This document shows, piece after piece, positions 7,129 to 15,143 of a DNA stretch of 56,701 bases. Every line of letters starts with the position of its first letter. Within the stretch, counting starts at the first letter, position 1. Position numbers and translations under genes: made by a program. The notes under the pieces are model-generated. The model was not told the origin of the DNA, did not search any database, and was given only the letters and a program-made list of their open reading frames with translations. This DNA is from VRUE01 sp963702705 (GTDB taxonomy: Bacteria > Actinomycetota > Thermoleophilia > Solirubrobacterales > 70-9). Location of the stretch: contig CAVPDR010000003.1 of assembly GCA_963702705.1 (NCBI GenBank), forward strand, positions 1-56,701, written 5' to 3'.

Positions 7129-8464
7129 GCTCTTGGCCCTCGGCGTCTCGCACAAGACCGCGCCGCTCGACCTGCGCGAGCGGCTCTCGCTGACCGAGGG
7201 CCGGGCCGCCGGCGCCCTGCGCGAGCTGACCGAGGTCGCCGGCATCCACGAGGCGGCGGCGATCTCGACCTGCAACCGGACCGAGCTCTACCTCGTCGTC
7301 TCCGACCCGGTCGAGGCCGAGTCGACGGCGCTCGGCGTGCTCACCCGCCAGGCCGAGATCCGGCCGACCGAGCTGCTCGGCCACCTCTACTCGCTGCGCT
7401 CCGGCGAGGCCGTCCGCCACCTCTTCCGCGTCACCGCCGGCCTCGACTCGATGATCGTCGGCGAGGCCGAGATCCAGGGCCAGGTCAAGCGCGCCTACGA
7501 GCTGGCCCTGGTCGAGGGCGGCACCGGGCCGATCCTCAACCGCCTCTTCCGCGGCGCCCTCGCCGCCGGCGGCCGCGCCCGCGACGAGACCGGGATCAGC
7601 GAGAAGAACGTCTCGATCCCCTCGGTCGCGGTCGAGCTGGCCCGGCACACGCTCGGCGACCTCGGCGACCGCCGCGTGCTCGTCATCGGCGCCGGCGAGA
7701 CCGCCGAGCTGGTCGCCCAGGCACTGGTCCGGCGCGGCGTCGCCACCGTCTTCGTCGCCAACCGCCACTACGACCGCGCGATCGGGCTGGCGGAGCGCTT
7801 CGCCGGCAACGCGGTCCGCTTCGAGGAGCTGCCCGAGCAGCTCGAGCAGGCCGACATCGTCGTCTCGGCGACCAACTCGCCGCACCACATCGTCGAGCGC
7901 GACGAGCTCGAACAGGTGATGCGGACCCGCGAGGGCCGGCCGCTGCTGCTGGTCGACATCGCCGTGCCGCGCGACATCGAGCCGGCCTGCCGCGAGGTTC
8001 CCGGCGTCAGCCTGCACGACATCGACGACGTGCAGCAGATCGCCGAGCGCAACGCGAGCGGCCGCGAGGCCGAGGCGCGGCGGGCCGAGCGCATCCTCGA
8101 CGCCGAGCAGGACCGCTTCGAGCGCTGGCTCGCCTCGCTCGAGGTGGTGCCGACGATCGCCGCGATGCGCGGGCGGGCCGACGAGATCGTGCGCCGGGTG
8201 CTGGCCGAGAACGAGGGGCGCTGGGAGCAGCTCAGCGAGGCCGATCGCGAGCGGCTTACCGTAATGGCGAAGGCGATCGCCTCCCGCCTGCTGCACGAGC
8301 CGACGCTGCGGATGAAGCGAAGTGCCGGAAGCGACGAGGCCTATCTCTACGTCAGCGCACTGCGGGAGCTGTTCGGGCTGGACGTCGAAACCGAGCCGGA
8401 GGGCGAAGACGCGAGCACCGTGACGGAGCTGCGGCGAGCCAATCCCGGTAGGGGTTCCACTTAA
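7121..8464 (+). CDS. hemA: Glutamyl-tRNA reductase
   Basis: This 447-aa enzyme reduces glutamyl-tRNA to glutamate-1-semialdehyde, the first committed step of C5-pathway tetrapyrrole synthesis. It shows the N-terminal GVSHKTAPLDLRERL, the catalytic cysteine in STCNRTELYLV (Cys51), EIQGQVKRAYELA, the NADPH fold VLVIGAGETAELVAQAL, and the C-terminal dimerisation helix. The ATG at 7121 has a good site (GAGGAGG) upstream and overlaps the ccmD-like gene. The last codons (NPGRGST) and the TAA lie inside palindromic element copy 2, so the native C terminus has probably been rewritten by the element. It is followed by hemC. Confidence 0.96.
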   Translation: MSELLALGVSHKTAPLDLRERLSLTEGRAAGALRELTEVAGIHEAAAISTCNRTELYLVVSDPVEAESTALGVLTRQAEIRPTELLGHLYSLRSGEAVRHLFRVTAGLDSMIVGEAEIQGQVKRAYELALVEGGTGPILNRLFRGALAAGGRARDETGISEKNVSIPSVAVELARHTLGDLGDRRVLVIGAGETAELVAQALVRRGVATVFVANRHYDRAIGLAERFAGNAVRFEELPEQLEQADIVVSATNSPHHIVERDELEQVMRTREGRPLLLVDIAVPRDIEPACREVPGVSLHDIDDVQQIAERNASGREAEARRAERILDAEQDRFERWLASLEVVPTIAAMRGRADEIVRRVLAENEGRWEQLSEADRERLTVMAKAIASRLLHEPTLRMKRSAGSDEAYLYVSALRELFGLDVETEPEGEDASTVTELRRANPGRGST

Positions 8465-8550
8465 CTTTTTGGGTGGAGAGTCTCCTGCTGACGCCGCAAA
8501 CGGCTGCCCAAAAAGTACAAGACGTTCCACCCCTACCGGGATTGGCTCGC
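8434..8550. repeat. ACTTTTT-core palindromic element, copy 2 (hemA-hemC junction)
   Basis: Outer arms 8434-8455 and 8529-8550 are perfect 22-bp reverse complements. Inner arms ACTTTTTGGG (8464-8473) and CCCAAAAAGT (8507-8516) flank a 33-nt loop with CCTGCTGACGCCGCAA, 15 of 16 bases as in copy 1. The inner outer-stem CCCGGTAGGGGT is shared with copy 1; the outermost GCGAGCCAAT is not, yet both sides match each other. It supplies the hemA stop and ends 2 nt before the hemC ATG. Confidence 0.93.
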
Positions 8551-8552
8551 TG

Positions 8553-9443
8553 ATGCTGCGAATCGCTACTCGCGGTAGCGCGCTGGCGATCGCCCAAGCC
8601 GGCCAGGTGGCAAAAATGCTCGGGGGGGCTGAGCTTGTCCAGGTCGCTTCGGATGGGGAGCTCGGAGATAAGGCGCGGTTCGTGCGGGGGGTTGAGCGGG
8701 CGTTGTTGGATGGGGCGGCCGAGATCGGAGTTCACTCGGCCAAGGACCTGCCCGCTGAGCTGACTGAGGGGTTGATGCTGGCCGCGGTGCCCAGACGTGA
8801 GGATGCTCGGGATGCTTGGATCGGGGTTGGGTCTTCGCTCGAGGAGGTGCCTGAGGGGGCGAAGGTGGGGACCGCCAGCTTGCGGCGCCGGGCTCAGCTG
8901 CTTGCCGCGCGGCCCGACCTCGAGGTGCACGAGCTTCATGGCAACGTCGACACGCGGCTGCGCAAGCTTGCCGAGGGAGACCTCGACGGGATCGTGCTTG
9001 CCGTCGCCGGGCTGCGGCGGCTCGGTCGGGCCGGGGAGATCTCGTTTCCGATTCCGGCCAACTTGATGACGCCGGCCGCCGGGCAGGGCTCGCTGCTGCT
9101 GCAGATTCGGGATGACGACGAGGACGCGCTGCGGGCCGTCGACACGATCGTCGACGAAACAGCGCTGCGTGAGCTGACCGCCGAGCGCACGGTCGTCTCT
9201 CTGCTCGGCGCGACCTGCAACAGCCCGCTCGGTGTGCACGCCCAGGTCGACGCCCAGAGCGACCGGATGCGAGTCGACGCCTTCGTCGGCCTGCCCGACG
9301 GCAGCGAGTGGCTGCGCGACCGAATCGAAGGCGAGGCAGCCGAGCCGACGCTGCTCGGCGCCGAACTGGCCAAGCGCCTGCTCGACACCGGCGCCCGCGA
9401 GATCCTCGACCGGGCCGAGCGCTGGAATTCTGCTACCACCTGA
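8553..9443 (+). CDS. hemC: Hydroxymethylbilane synthase (porphobilinogen deaminase)
   Basis: This 296-aa enzyme polymerises four porphobilinogens into hydroxymethylbilane. It begins MLRIATRGSALAIAQAGQVA, has HSAKDLPAEL (substrate-binding Lys/Asp), the arginine cluster GTASLRRRAQLLA and HGNVDTRLRKL, and the cofactor cysteine in LLGATCNSPLGVHA. The frame is open further upstream, but that stretch comes from the palindromic element, so the ATG at 8553 is preferred; no clear ribosome binding site is present. The first two thirds are noticeably richer in G-ending and T-ending codons (ggg, ctt) than hemA. hemB is not in the window. Confidence 0.95.
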   Translation: MLRIATRGSALAIAQAGQVAKMLGGAELVQVASDGELGDKARFVRGVERALLDGAAEIGVHSAKDLPAELTEGLMLAAVPRREDARDAWIGVGSSLEEVPEGAKVGTASLRRRAQLLAARPDLEVHELHGNVDTRLRKLAEGDLDGIVLAVAGLRRLGRAGEISFPIPANLMTPAAGQGSLLLQIRDDDEDALRAVDTIVDETALRELTAERTVVSLLGATCNSPLGVHAQVDAQSDRMRVDAFVGLPDGSEWLRDRIEGEAAEPTLLGAELAKRLLDTGAREILDRAERWNSATT

Positions 9444-9447
9444 ATGG

Positions 9448-9453
9448 TATCCT
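9448..9453 (+). promoter_or_regulatory. Candidate -10 box for vapB
   Basis: TATCCT lies exactly 7 nt (CGATGCC) before the ATG at 9461, the same spacing and same 7 bases as in front of the aldehyde dehydrogenase gene. It would let the toxin-antitoxin pair be expressed independently of the heme operon, as a leaderless transcript. Confidence 0.5.
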
Positions 9454-9460
9454 CGATGCC

Positions 9461-9718
9461 ATGAACGTCACCATCGACAAGGCTGGCCGCATCGTCGTGC
9501 CGAAGGAGCTGCGCGACCGGATGGGCCTGCGCGCCGGAGACGAGCTCGAAATCGAGGAATTCAACGGCAAGATCGAGATCTCCAGGCCACCGCGAAAAGG
9601 CGAACTGATTGAAAGGAATGGCCTGCTCACCTTCGCTCCCGATTCCCGCCGTCCTCCGATCACAGAGGAGCAGGCGCGCGAGGAGCTTGAGCGGGTCCGC
9701 GAGTGGCCACACCACTGA
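9461..9718 (+). CDS. AbrB/SpoVT-type antitoxin (VapB-like)
   Basis: An 85-aa protein with an N-terminal swapped-hairpin AbrB domain: MNVTIDKAGRIVVPKELRDRMGLRAGDELEIEEFNGKIEI. The 'D..GRIVVPKE.R...GL..GD.LE' pattern is the family signature and binds operator DNA. The C-terminal half (ITEEQAREELERVREW) is charged and probably wraps the toxin. It overlaps the PIN-domain toxin gene by 16 bp, the usual antitoxin-first layout. The pair interrupts the hemC-hemD order. Confidence 0.85.
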   Translation: MNVTIDKAGRIVVPKELRDRMGLRAGDELEIEEFNGKIEISRPPRKGELIERNGLLTFAPDSRRPPITEEQAREELERVREWPHH

Positions 9719-10122
9719 TAGCGCCGGATAGCTCGGTGCTGGTCGCCGGGGCAACGCCCGAGCATGAGTTCTATGAGCAAGCCGAGCTAGTGCTTCCCGC
9801 GATCAAATCGAAAGGCCGCCTGATAGCCCACACGATGGCCGAGACCTTCTCCATCCTGACCCGCCAGTCCAACTCCCGGCCTCCGGCGGACGTTCTCCGG
9901 TACCTCGATCAATTTCTGGAGCGGCCGCCGGTGGGCCTGTCCGCGACTGCATATTTCGAGACCCTGCAAAACCTGACTGACGGAGGCATCGTCGGCGGGG
10001 GGATCTACGACGGGCTGATCGCGGCGACGGCAGGCAATGCCGGCCTGCGCCTGCTCAGCCTCGACCGCCGAGCGGCCAGGACCTACGCAACGCTCGGCGC
10101 CGACTACGAGATCCTGATTTGA
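9703..10122 (+). CDS. PIN-domain ribonuclease toxin (VapC-like)
   Basis: A 139-aa PIN-domain protein starting at GTG 9703. Acidic residues expected for metal-dependent RNA cleavage are present: the first Asp in IAPDSSVLVAG, Glu in HTMAETFSILTR, and the C-terminal Asp pair in GGIYDGLIAATA and LLSLDRRAARTY. Such toxins cleave tRNA or rRNA when the antitoxin is degraded. Its TGA overlaps the TTG start of cobA-hemD, so the toxin gene is translationally joined to an essential heme gene. Confidence 0.87.
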   Translation: MATPLIAPDSSVLVAGATPEHEFYEQAELVLPAIKSKGRLIAHTMAETFSILTRQSNSRPPADVLRYLDQFLERPPVGLSATAYFETLQNLTDGGIVGGGIYDGLIAATAGNAGLRLLSLDRRAARTYATLGADYEILI

Positions 10123-11669
10123 GCGCCGCCCGTCCCGGACTCGTCTACCTCGTCGGCGCCGGCCCCGGCGATCCGGGGCTGATGACGGCGCGCTCGCTGG
10201 AGCTGATCGCCGCCGCCGACGCGATCTACTACGACCGGCTGATTCCGCCGGGCGCCCTCGACGGCGCCCGCGAGAGCGCCGAGCTTGTCTACGTCGGCAA
10301 GGCGCCCGGCGTGCCCTCGGTCCCGCAGGAGGAGATCGGCGAGCGGCTGATCGAAGCGGCGCGTGCCGGCAAGAGCGTGGTGCGGCTCAAGGGCGGCGAC
10401 CCGTTCGTCTTCGGCCGCGGCGGCGAGGAGGGCGAAGCGCTGCGCGAGGCGGAGGTCGAGTTCGAGGTCGTGCCGGGGATCACCGCCGGTGTCGCCGCGA
10501 CCGCTTACGCCGGCATCCCCGTCACCCACCGCGACGACGCCTCGGCGGTCGCCTTCGTCACCGGCCACGAGGACCCCGGGAAGGAGGAGAGCGCGCTCGA
10601 CTGGGAGGCGCTGGCCCGCTTCCCCGGCACGCTCGTCTTCTACATGGGGGTCAAGCATCTCGCCGACAACGCGGCGGCGCTGATCGCGGCCGGTCGCGAC
10701 GCCGACGAGCCGGCGGCGGCGGTCGAACGCGGCACGATGGACGGCCAGCGGACGGTGGTCGCCACCCTCGGCACCCTGGCCGAGACCGTCGAGCGCGAGG
10801 CCGTGAAGGCGCCGGCGCTGATCGTCATCGGCCGGGTCGTGCGGCGGCGCGAGGCGCTGGCCTGGCTCGAGCGCAGGCCACTTAGCGGCAAGCGCGTCGT
10901 CGTCACCCGCGCCCGCGCCCAGGCCAGCGGCCTGGCCAAGACGCTGCGCAACCTCGGCGCCGAGGTGGTCGAGCTGCCGGCGATCCGGATCGAGCCGACG
11001 ATCGAGAACGAGGAGGTGCGAAATGCCGTCGCCAGGATCGACGAGTACGCGCTGATCTGCGTGACCAGCCCGAACGGCGCGCACCTGCTGTTCGAGGCGC
11101 TCGAGGCGGCCGGACTCGACGCCCGAGCGCTCGCCGGGCCGAAACAGCAGCAGGTAGGGCAAGTAGAACCAGGCGTTACCGGCCAAACTGTCGCGGCGAT
11201 CGGGCCCGGCACGGCTCGGGCTCTAGCCGCACACGGCATCGTCGCCGACATCGTCCCGGAGAAATTCGTCGCCGAGTCTTTGGTCGAGGCACTGGCCGAG
11301 GTCCAGGTCAGCGGCAAGCGAGTCTTCGTCGCCCGCGCCGCCGAGGCCCGCGACGTAATCCCCGAGCACCTGACCGACCGCGGCGCCGAGGTCGACGTAG
11401 TCGCCCTCTATAAGACGGTCCGCGAGGAGCCAACCCCCGAAGCCACAGAGGCGGCCCAGAACGCCGACTACGTGACCTTCACCTCGTCCTCAACGGTCCG
11501 CAACCTCACCGAGGCCCTGGGCGACCGCTTCCCCCCCAACGCCCGAATCATCTCGATCGGCCCGGTAACCAGCGAGGCCGTCCGCGCCGCTGGCCTCGAG
11601 GTCCACGCCGAAGCCGAGCGCCATGACATCGACGGCCTCGTCGGCGCCCTCCTAACCGACGCAACCTGA
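10119..11669 (+). CDS. Fused uroporphyrinogen-III C-methyltransferase / uroporphyrinogen-III synthase
   Basis: A 516-aa fusion. Residues about 1-250 are the SAM-dependent CobA/SUMT domain (VYLVGAGPGDPGLMTARS, VVRLKGGDPFVFGRGGEE, VPGITAGVAATAYAGIPVTHR), which starts siroheme and cobalamin synthesis. Residues about 255-516 are HemD (GKRVVVTRARAQASGLAKTLRNLGAEVVELPAIRI, YVTFTSSSTVRNL), which closes hydroxymethylbilane to uroporphyrinogen III. This fusion is common in actinobacteria. The start is TTG at 10119, overlapping vapC. In HemD a stretch of about 15-18 residues (KQQQVGQVEPGVTGQT) sits just before VAAIGPGTARAL, where homologues usually have only a few residues; it looks like an in-frame insertion. 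Confidence 0.93.
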   Translation: MSAARPGLVYLVGAGPGDPGLMTARSLELIAAADAIYYDRLIPPGALDGARESAELVYVGKAPGVPSVPQEEIGERLIEAARAGKSVVRLKGGDPFVFGRGGEEGEALREAEVEFEVVPGITAGVAATAYAGIPVTHRDDASAVAFVTGHEDPGKEESALDWEALARFPGTLVFYMGVKHLADNAAALIAAGRDADEPAAAVERGTMDGQRTVVATLGTLAETVEREAVKAPALIVIGRVVRRREALAWLERRPLSGKRVVVTRARAQASGLAKTLRNLGAEVVELPAIRIEPTIENEEVRNAVARIDEYALICVTSPNGAHLLFEALEAAGLDARALAGPKQQQVGQVEPGVTGQTVAAIGPGTARALAAHGIVADIVPEKFVAESLVEALAEVQVSGKRVFVARAAEARDVIPEHLTDRGAEVDVVALYKTVREEPTPEATEAAQNADYVTFTSSSTVRNLTEALGDRFPPNARIISIGPVTSEAVRAAGLEVHAEAERHDIDGLVGALLTDAT

Positions 11670-11671
11670 TC

Positions 11672-11716
11672 GCATTGGCGACTTATGCGTCATATAGACG
11701 TATAAGTCGCCAATGC
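11672..11716. repeat. 20-bp hairpin containing the birA start codon
   Basis: Arms 11672-11691 and 11697-11716 pair over 20 bp with one G-T position and a 5-nt ATATA loop. It begins 2 nt after the cobA-hemD stop, and the birA ATG (11713-11715) lies within the right arm. It can act as a terminator-like or translation-controlling hairpin, but no T tract follows. Confidence 0.85.
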
Positions 11717-12492
11717 CCGCCGAACCGCCGGCGACCTTCGGGTCTCCCCACCGCCACTACCGTGTCACCGACTCGACCAATACGCGCGCTCGCGAGCTGG
11801 CCGCAGCCGGCGCTCCCGGTGGCACCATCGTCACCGCTCGAGAACAGACCGCGGGACGAGGGCGCGTCGGGCGCGTCTGGACCGCGCCCGAGGGCAAGGC
11901 GCTGCTCTACTCAGCGATCCTGCGGCCGCTCGACGAGCGCCACCTGCTGCTCCCCCTATCCGTCCCCCTCGCCGTCTGCGCCGCCGCCGAGGCCCTCCGT
12001 CCCGACATCGAGTGCCAAGTCAAGTGGCCAAACGACGTCTGGCTAGAAGGCCGCAAGCTGTCCGGAATCCTGATCGAGGCAAGACCCCAAGACAGCTGGG
12101 CCGTAATAGGAGTTGGCCTGAACCTCTCCATAGCTCCCGACGAGTTCCCCGCCGACCTACGTCAACCGGCGATCTCGCTTTTCGCCCCGACCATGGGGAG
12201 CCAGGGGGAGTCCCGACGGAGCCTCCCCGCTGTTGCTCCGTCGGGACTCCCCCTGGCTCCCCCCACTGCCGCGGCGGTCTTGAGCAGCCACCTAGACCAC
12301 TGGGTCAACGCAAGAAACGAAGACGTGCTCGACGAGTGGCGCCGCCGGGACGGCCTGCGCGGCCGTGAGGTCTCCTGGGAGGACGGCTCAGGAGTCGCCG
12401 GCGGAATCGACGACCGCGGCAACCTGATCGTCGTCGTCCCCGGAGGAGACCGGGTCAGCCTCGGCGCCGGCGAGGTCCAGCTGCGCCTCTGA
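11713..12492 (+). CDS. birA: Biotin--[acetyl-CoA-carboxylase] ligase, no DNA-binding domain
   Basis: A 259-aa monofunctional biotin protein ligase that attaches biotin to carboxylase carrier domains. Catalytic landmarks are TDSTNTRARELAAAGAPGG, the biotinyl-AMP loop EQTAGRGRVGRVW, KWPNDVWLEGRKLSGILIE and GVGLNLS; the C-terminal SH3-like part ends GAGEVQLRL. The N-terminal helix-turn-helix of E. coli BirA is absent. Residues about 160-184 (GSQGESRRSLPAVAPSGLP) are encoded by a 28-bp-stem palindrome inserted in frame between the catalytic core and TAAAVLSSHLDHW. The start codon is inside a hairpin and has no visible ribosome binding site. The 3' end overlaps the convergent helicase gene by 105 bp. 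Confidence 0.92.
   Translation: MPAEPPATFGSPHRHYRVTDSTNTRARELAAAGAPGGTIVTAREQTAGRGRVGRVWTAPEGKALLYSAILRPLDERHLLLPLSVPLAVCAAAEALRPDIECQVKWPNDVWLEGRKLSGILIEARPQDSWAVIGVGLNLSIAPDEFPADLRQPAISLFAPTMGSQGESRRSLPAVAPSGLPLAPPTAAAVLSSHLDHWVNARNEDVLDEWRRRDGLRGREVSWEDGSGVAGGIDDRGNLIVVVPGGDRVSLGAGEVQLRL
12195..12262. repeat. Perfect 28-bp-arm palindrome inside birA coding sequence
   Basis: Arms 12195-12222 and 12235-12262 are perfect reverse complements around a 12-nt loop. The open reading frame runs straight through and gains a Ser/Pro/Leu-rich segment where biotin ligases normally have a short linker. It resembles the protein-coding palindromic elements known from Rickettsia, but is a different sequence. 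Confidence 0.93.
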
Positions 12493-15084
12493 GTCGGCCG
12501 CGGGTTTCCTGGCCCTTTTCCGGCGCCGTTTCGGTTTGGCGCCTTCCTTGACCGGCTCCTTGCCCGCTCGAACTTCCCCGCCTTCCGGCGCCTCTCCATT
12601 TGCCTGCATCTCGCCCTCGACCTTCGGGGCCGCCCCGCCGTTAGCGGCGGCCCCGTCCTTCTTCGGCCGCTTCTTGCCCCGTTTGGAGCGGCGTTTGCCG
12701 CCCTTGGGGAAGTTGCGCAGCAGCTCGCGGGCGATCGCCGAGGGCTTGCGGGCCATCCGCATGCGGGCGCCGCGCAACACCTCTTCGCCCTCGGGCGTGT
12801 GCGAGACCGCGCCGGCCAGCAGCGCCACGGCGAGGCGGCGGTCCTGTTTGCGCGCCGAGTGGACCAGGCGGCGCGCGTTGCGCCCGTGCGCCCGCCCCGA
12901 GGAATTGACCAGCAACCCGAGCAGTCGCTTCGTCTCCGGCCAGCGCTGCACCGCGTACTCTTCGTGCAGCTCGGGGGTGTAGGAGGCGAGCCGCCAGACC
13001 CACGCCTGCGCCTGGTCGCGGCGGCCGATCCGCTTGTCGACCAGCGCCTGCAGCAGCGTTTTCGTCCCCGCCCGCTTGTCCTCGCGGCTCCAGGTGCCGA
13101 CGATGTCGATCGCGTCGTCGAAGGCCTCGGCGTCGCCGAGGTCGGCGATCTCGCTCAGCGCTTTCAGTTTCAGCTGCGAGTTGCGGTTGCGCTGCACGCA
13201 GGTGAGCAGGAAGCGGCGGCGCAGCTCCTTCGAGCCGGAGCCCTGCAGGATCGCCCGCCCGCGGCGCCAGCCCTGCGGGTTGACCCGCGCTCCGGCCAAG
13301 GCCGCCCAGGCGTGCTGCTCGGCGTAGTCGAGGTTCTCGACCGCGATCCGCCAGAGCTCGCGTTCGAGCACCTGCATGCGGCGCTCCTCGGAATCGGCGA
13401 CCGGCACGATCCGCCGCTCGACCCGGATCCGCCGCCCGCGCGCACGGCGCACCGGGCCGATCACGATCGCGCCGCCGCGGTAGACGTCGCGGTCGAGCAG
13501 GCTGTGCAGGGTGACGATCGTCTCGTCGTGGGTCGTCGCCGGGTGGACGAAGTCGATCACCAGGCCGGCCTCCTTGCCCGGCGCGCGGCGGGTGACGCGG
13601 CCGACCCGCTGCTGGTAGATCCGCCGCGAGGCGGTCGGCGCCAGGTGCATGCAGAGCGTCGCCCGCGGCGAGTTCCAGCCCTCGGCGAGCAGCATCGCGT
13701 TGCAGAGCACATCGACCTCGCCGCGCTCGAAGCCGGCCAGGATCTCGGCCAGTTCGCGCTTCGGCGTCTCGCCGGAGACGGCGCGGGCGGAGACGCCGGC
13801 GGCGACCAGCGCCCGGGCGACGTTCTTCGCGTGCTGCACGCCGGCGGTGTAGAGGACGCCGGGCATGCCGTCGAAGCGGGTCTTGTAGAGGTCGGCGATG
13901 GCGACGTTGAAGGGCTCCTGGTCGAGCAGCGCGGCCAGCTCCTCCTGGTCGAAGTCCTGGTCGACCTCGCCTTTTCGCAGCGGCACCTTGGCGATCGTGC
14001 GCACGCCCGGCCCGGGCGGGATGCGCATGCAGCGCAGCGGCGAGATCACGCCGCGCCGCGCCGCCTGGATCAGGTCGAAGCGCGAGGTCTGGGTCGGGAA
14101 GAGGTCGGCGACGTGGCGGGCGATCAGTGCCCCGGTCGCGGTCATGCCGATGAAGACGGGACCGACCCAGGCGCGGATGCAGGCGCTGGTCTTCTCGCCC
14201 AGCGCGGTGTGCGCCTCGTCGCAGATCACGATCGAGTAGGCGTCGGAGATCTTCTTGTGGTTGCGGACGAACCACTGGTAGGTCTCGACCGTGACCGGTC
14301 CGTCGGGATCGTCGCGGTCGCCGAGCAGCGGCGGCCGCAGCCGCTCCTTGTAGCCGCGGTCGGAGATCTCGCCGATGAACTGGTCGACGAGGTTGCGGCG
14401 GTGGGTGAGGATCAGCACGCCGCCGGTGCGCGAGGCGTCGATGAAGCCGACCGCGGCGACGGTCTTGCCGGCACCGGTCGCGTGCTCGAACCAGAAGCGC
14501 CGCTCGGCGCCGGGATCGTCAGGGGCCTCCTCGATCGTCTCCTCGTCGTCGGCGGGCTGCTCCTCCCAGTCCATCGGCTCCTCGTCGGGGGCGAGCTCCT
14601 CGTCCTCGAGCTCATCCTCGTCGTCGTCGCCGTTGGCCTCGGCGCCGTCACCGTCGGCTTTCGCGTCGGCCTTCGCCGACGGCGACTTCTCGACGGCGGC
14701 GGCCGCGCCATTGCCGTTGGCCTCGCCGTCGATCGCGATCTGCTGCTCGGCCATCAGCTCGGTCAGCGTGCCCGAGAGCGCGTCGACCTGGTGCGGGTTG
14801 AGTTCGGCCCCATCGCGCAGCTTCGGCGGTTCGTCGGCGAGCAGCCGCTCCAGGCCCAGCAGCAGCGAGAAAGCGCGGCGCCACTCGATCGAGGGATCCT
14901 CGGCGCCCTCGTCTAGCTCCTTCAGCGCCGCGTCGAGGGCGCGCCGTCGCGCCGTCCCGGGGGCGAGCGCCTCCGGTCCCTCGCCGTCGAGCAGGAAGGG
15001 CTCGCGGACGAACTTCGCGGCCCGCTCGATGTCGGCACTGGATGGAACTGCCGCTCGCGCGGCAACGTCGCTGGTCTTGGCCAT
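12388..15084 (-). CDS. Superfamily 2 DEAH-type helicase with acidic insert and basic tail
   Basis: A protein of about 898 aa (start MAKTSDVAAR; a GTG 30 nt upstream is possible). Motif I is FEHATGAGKTVAAVGF, motif II VICDEAHTALG, motif III FIGMTATG, motif VI YQQRVGRVTRR, the layout of restriction-helicase/ERCC3-like SF2 enzymes. A Glu/Asp-rich low-complexity segment (residues about 140-195) separates the N-terminal region with NPHQVDALSGTL from Walker A. After the helicase core come alpha-helical repeats, then a Lys/Arg-rich tail (KRRSKRGKKRPKK, KPKRRRKRARK). It probably acts on nucleic acid; the pathway is unknown. The last 35 codons overlap the birA 3' end on the opposite strand. Confidence 0.85.
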   Translation of the reverse strand: MAKTSDVAARAAVPSSADIERAAKFVREPFLLDGEGPEALAPGTARRRALDAALKELDEGAEDPSIEWRRAFSLLLGLERLLADEPPKLRDGAELNPHQVDALSGTLTELMAEQQIAIDGEANGNGAAAAVEKSPSAKADAKADGDGAEANGDDDEDELEDEELAPDEEPMDWEEQPADDEETIEEAPDDPGAERRFWFEHATGAGKTVAAVGFIDASRTGGVLILTHRRNLVDQFIGEISDRGYKERLRPPLLGDRDDPDGPVTVETYQWFVRNHKKISDAYSIVICDEAHTALGEKTSACIRAWVGPVFIGMTATGALIARHVADLFPTQTSRFDLIQAARRGVISPLRCMRIPPGPGVRTIAKVPLRKGEVDQDFDQEELAALLDQEPFNVAIADLYKTRFDGMPGVLYTAGVQHAKNVARALVAAGVSARAVSGETPKRELAEILAGFERGEVDVLCNAMLLAEGWNSPRATLCMHLAPTASRRIYQQRVGRVTRRAPGKEAGLVIDFVHPATTHDETIVTLHSLLDRDVYRGGAIVIGPVRRARGRRIRVERRIVPVADSEERRMQVLERELWRIAVENLDYAEQHAWAALAGARVNPQGWRRGRAILQGSGSKELRRRFLLTCVQRNRNSQLKLKALSEIADLGDAEAFDDAIDIVGTWSREDKRAGTKTLLQALVDKRIGRRDQAQAWVWRLASYTPELHEEYAVQRWPETKRLLGLLVNSSGRAHGRNARRLVHSARKQDRRLAVALLAGAVSHTPEGEEVLRGARMRMARKPSAIARELLRNFPKGGKRRSKRGKKRPKKDGAAANGGAAPKVEGEMQANGEAPEGGEVRAGKEPVKEGAKPKRRRKRARKPAADSEAQLDLAGAEADPVSSGDDDDQVAAVVDSAGDS

Positions 15085-15143
15085 GAAGGCTTTCGGGTTC
15101 CGTCCCTGCCGCACGTAGACGTGGGCGGGGCACTAGGACGAGG

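Noticed and set aside
5415..7193. Plus-strand open frame across ccmB-ccmC of nearly 600 codons
   Set aside because: Pro/Arg-rich translation with no domain; the ccmB, ccmC and ccmD-like genes are in the other frames with clear membrane and heme motifs.
12626..12654. Short GC-rich inverted repeat (GGGGCCGCC/GGCGGCCCC) within the helicase gene
   Set aside because: Nine-base arms of pure G and C encoding Ala/Gly are expected by chance in DNA of this composition.
12799..14916. Long open frame (about 705 codons) on the plus strand
   Set aside because: It is antisense to the SF2 helicase, which carries all expected motifs; composition is typical of a shadow frame.
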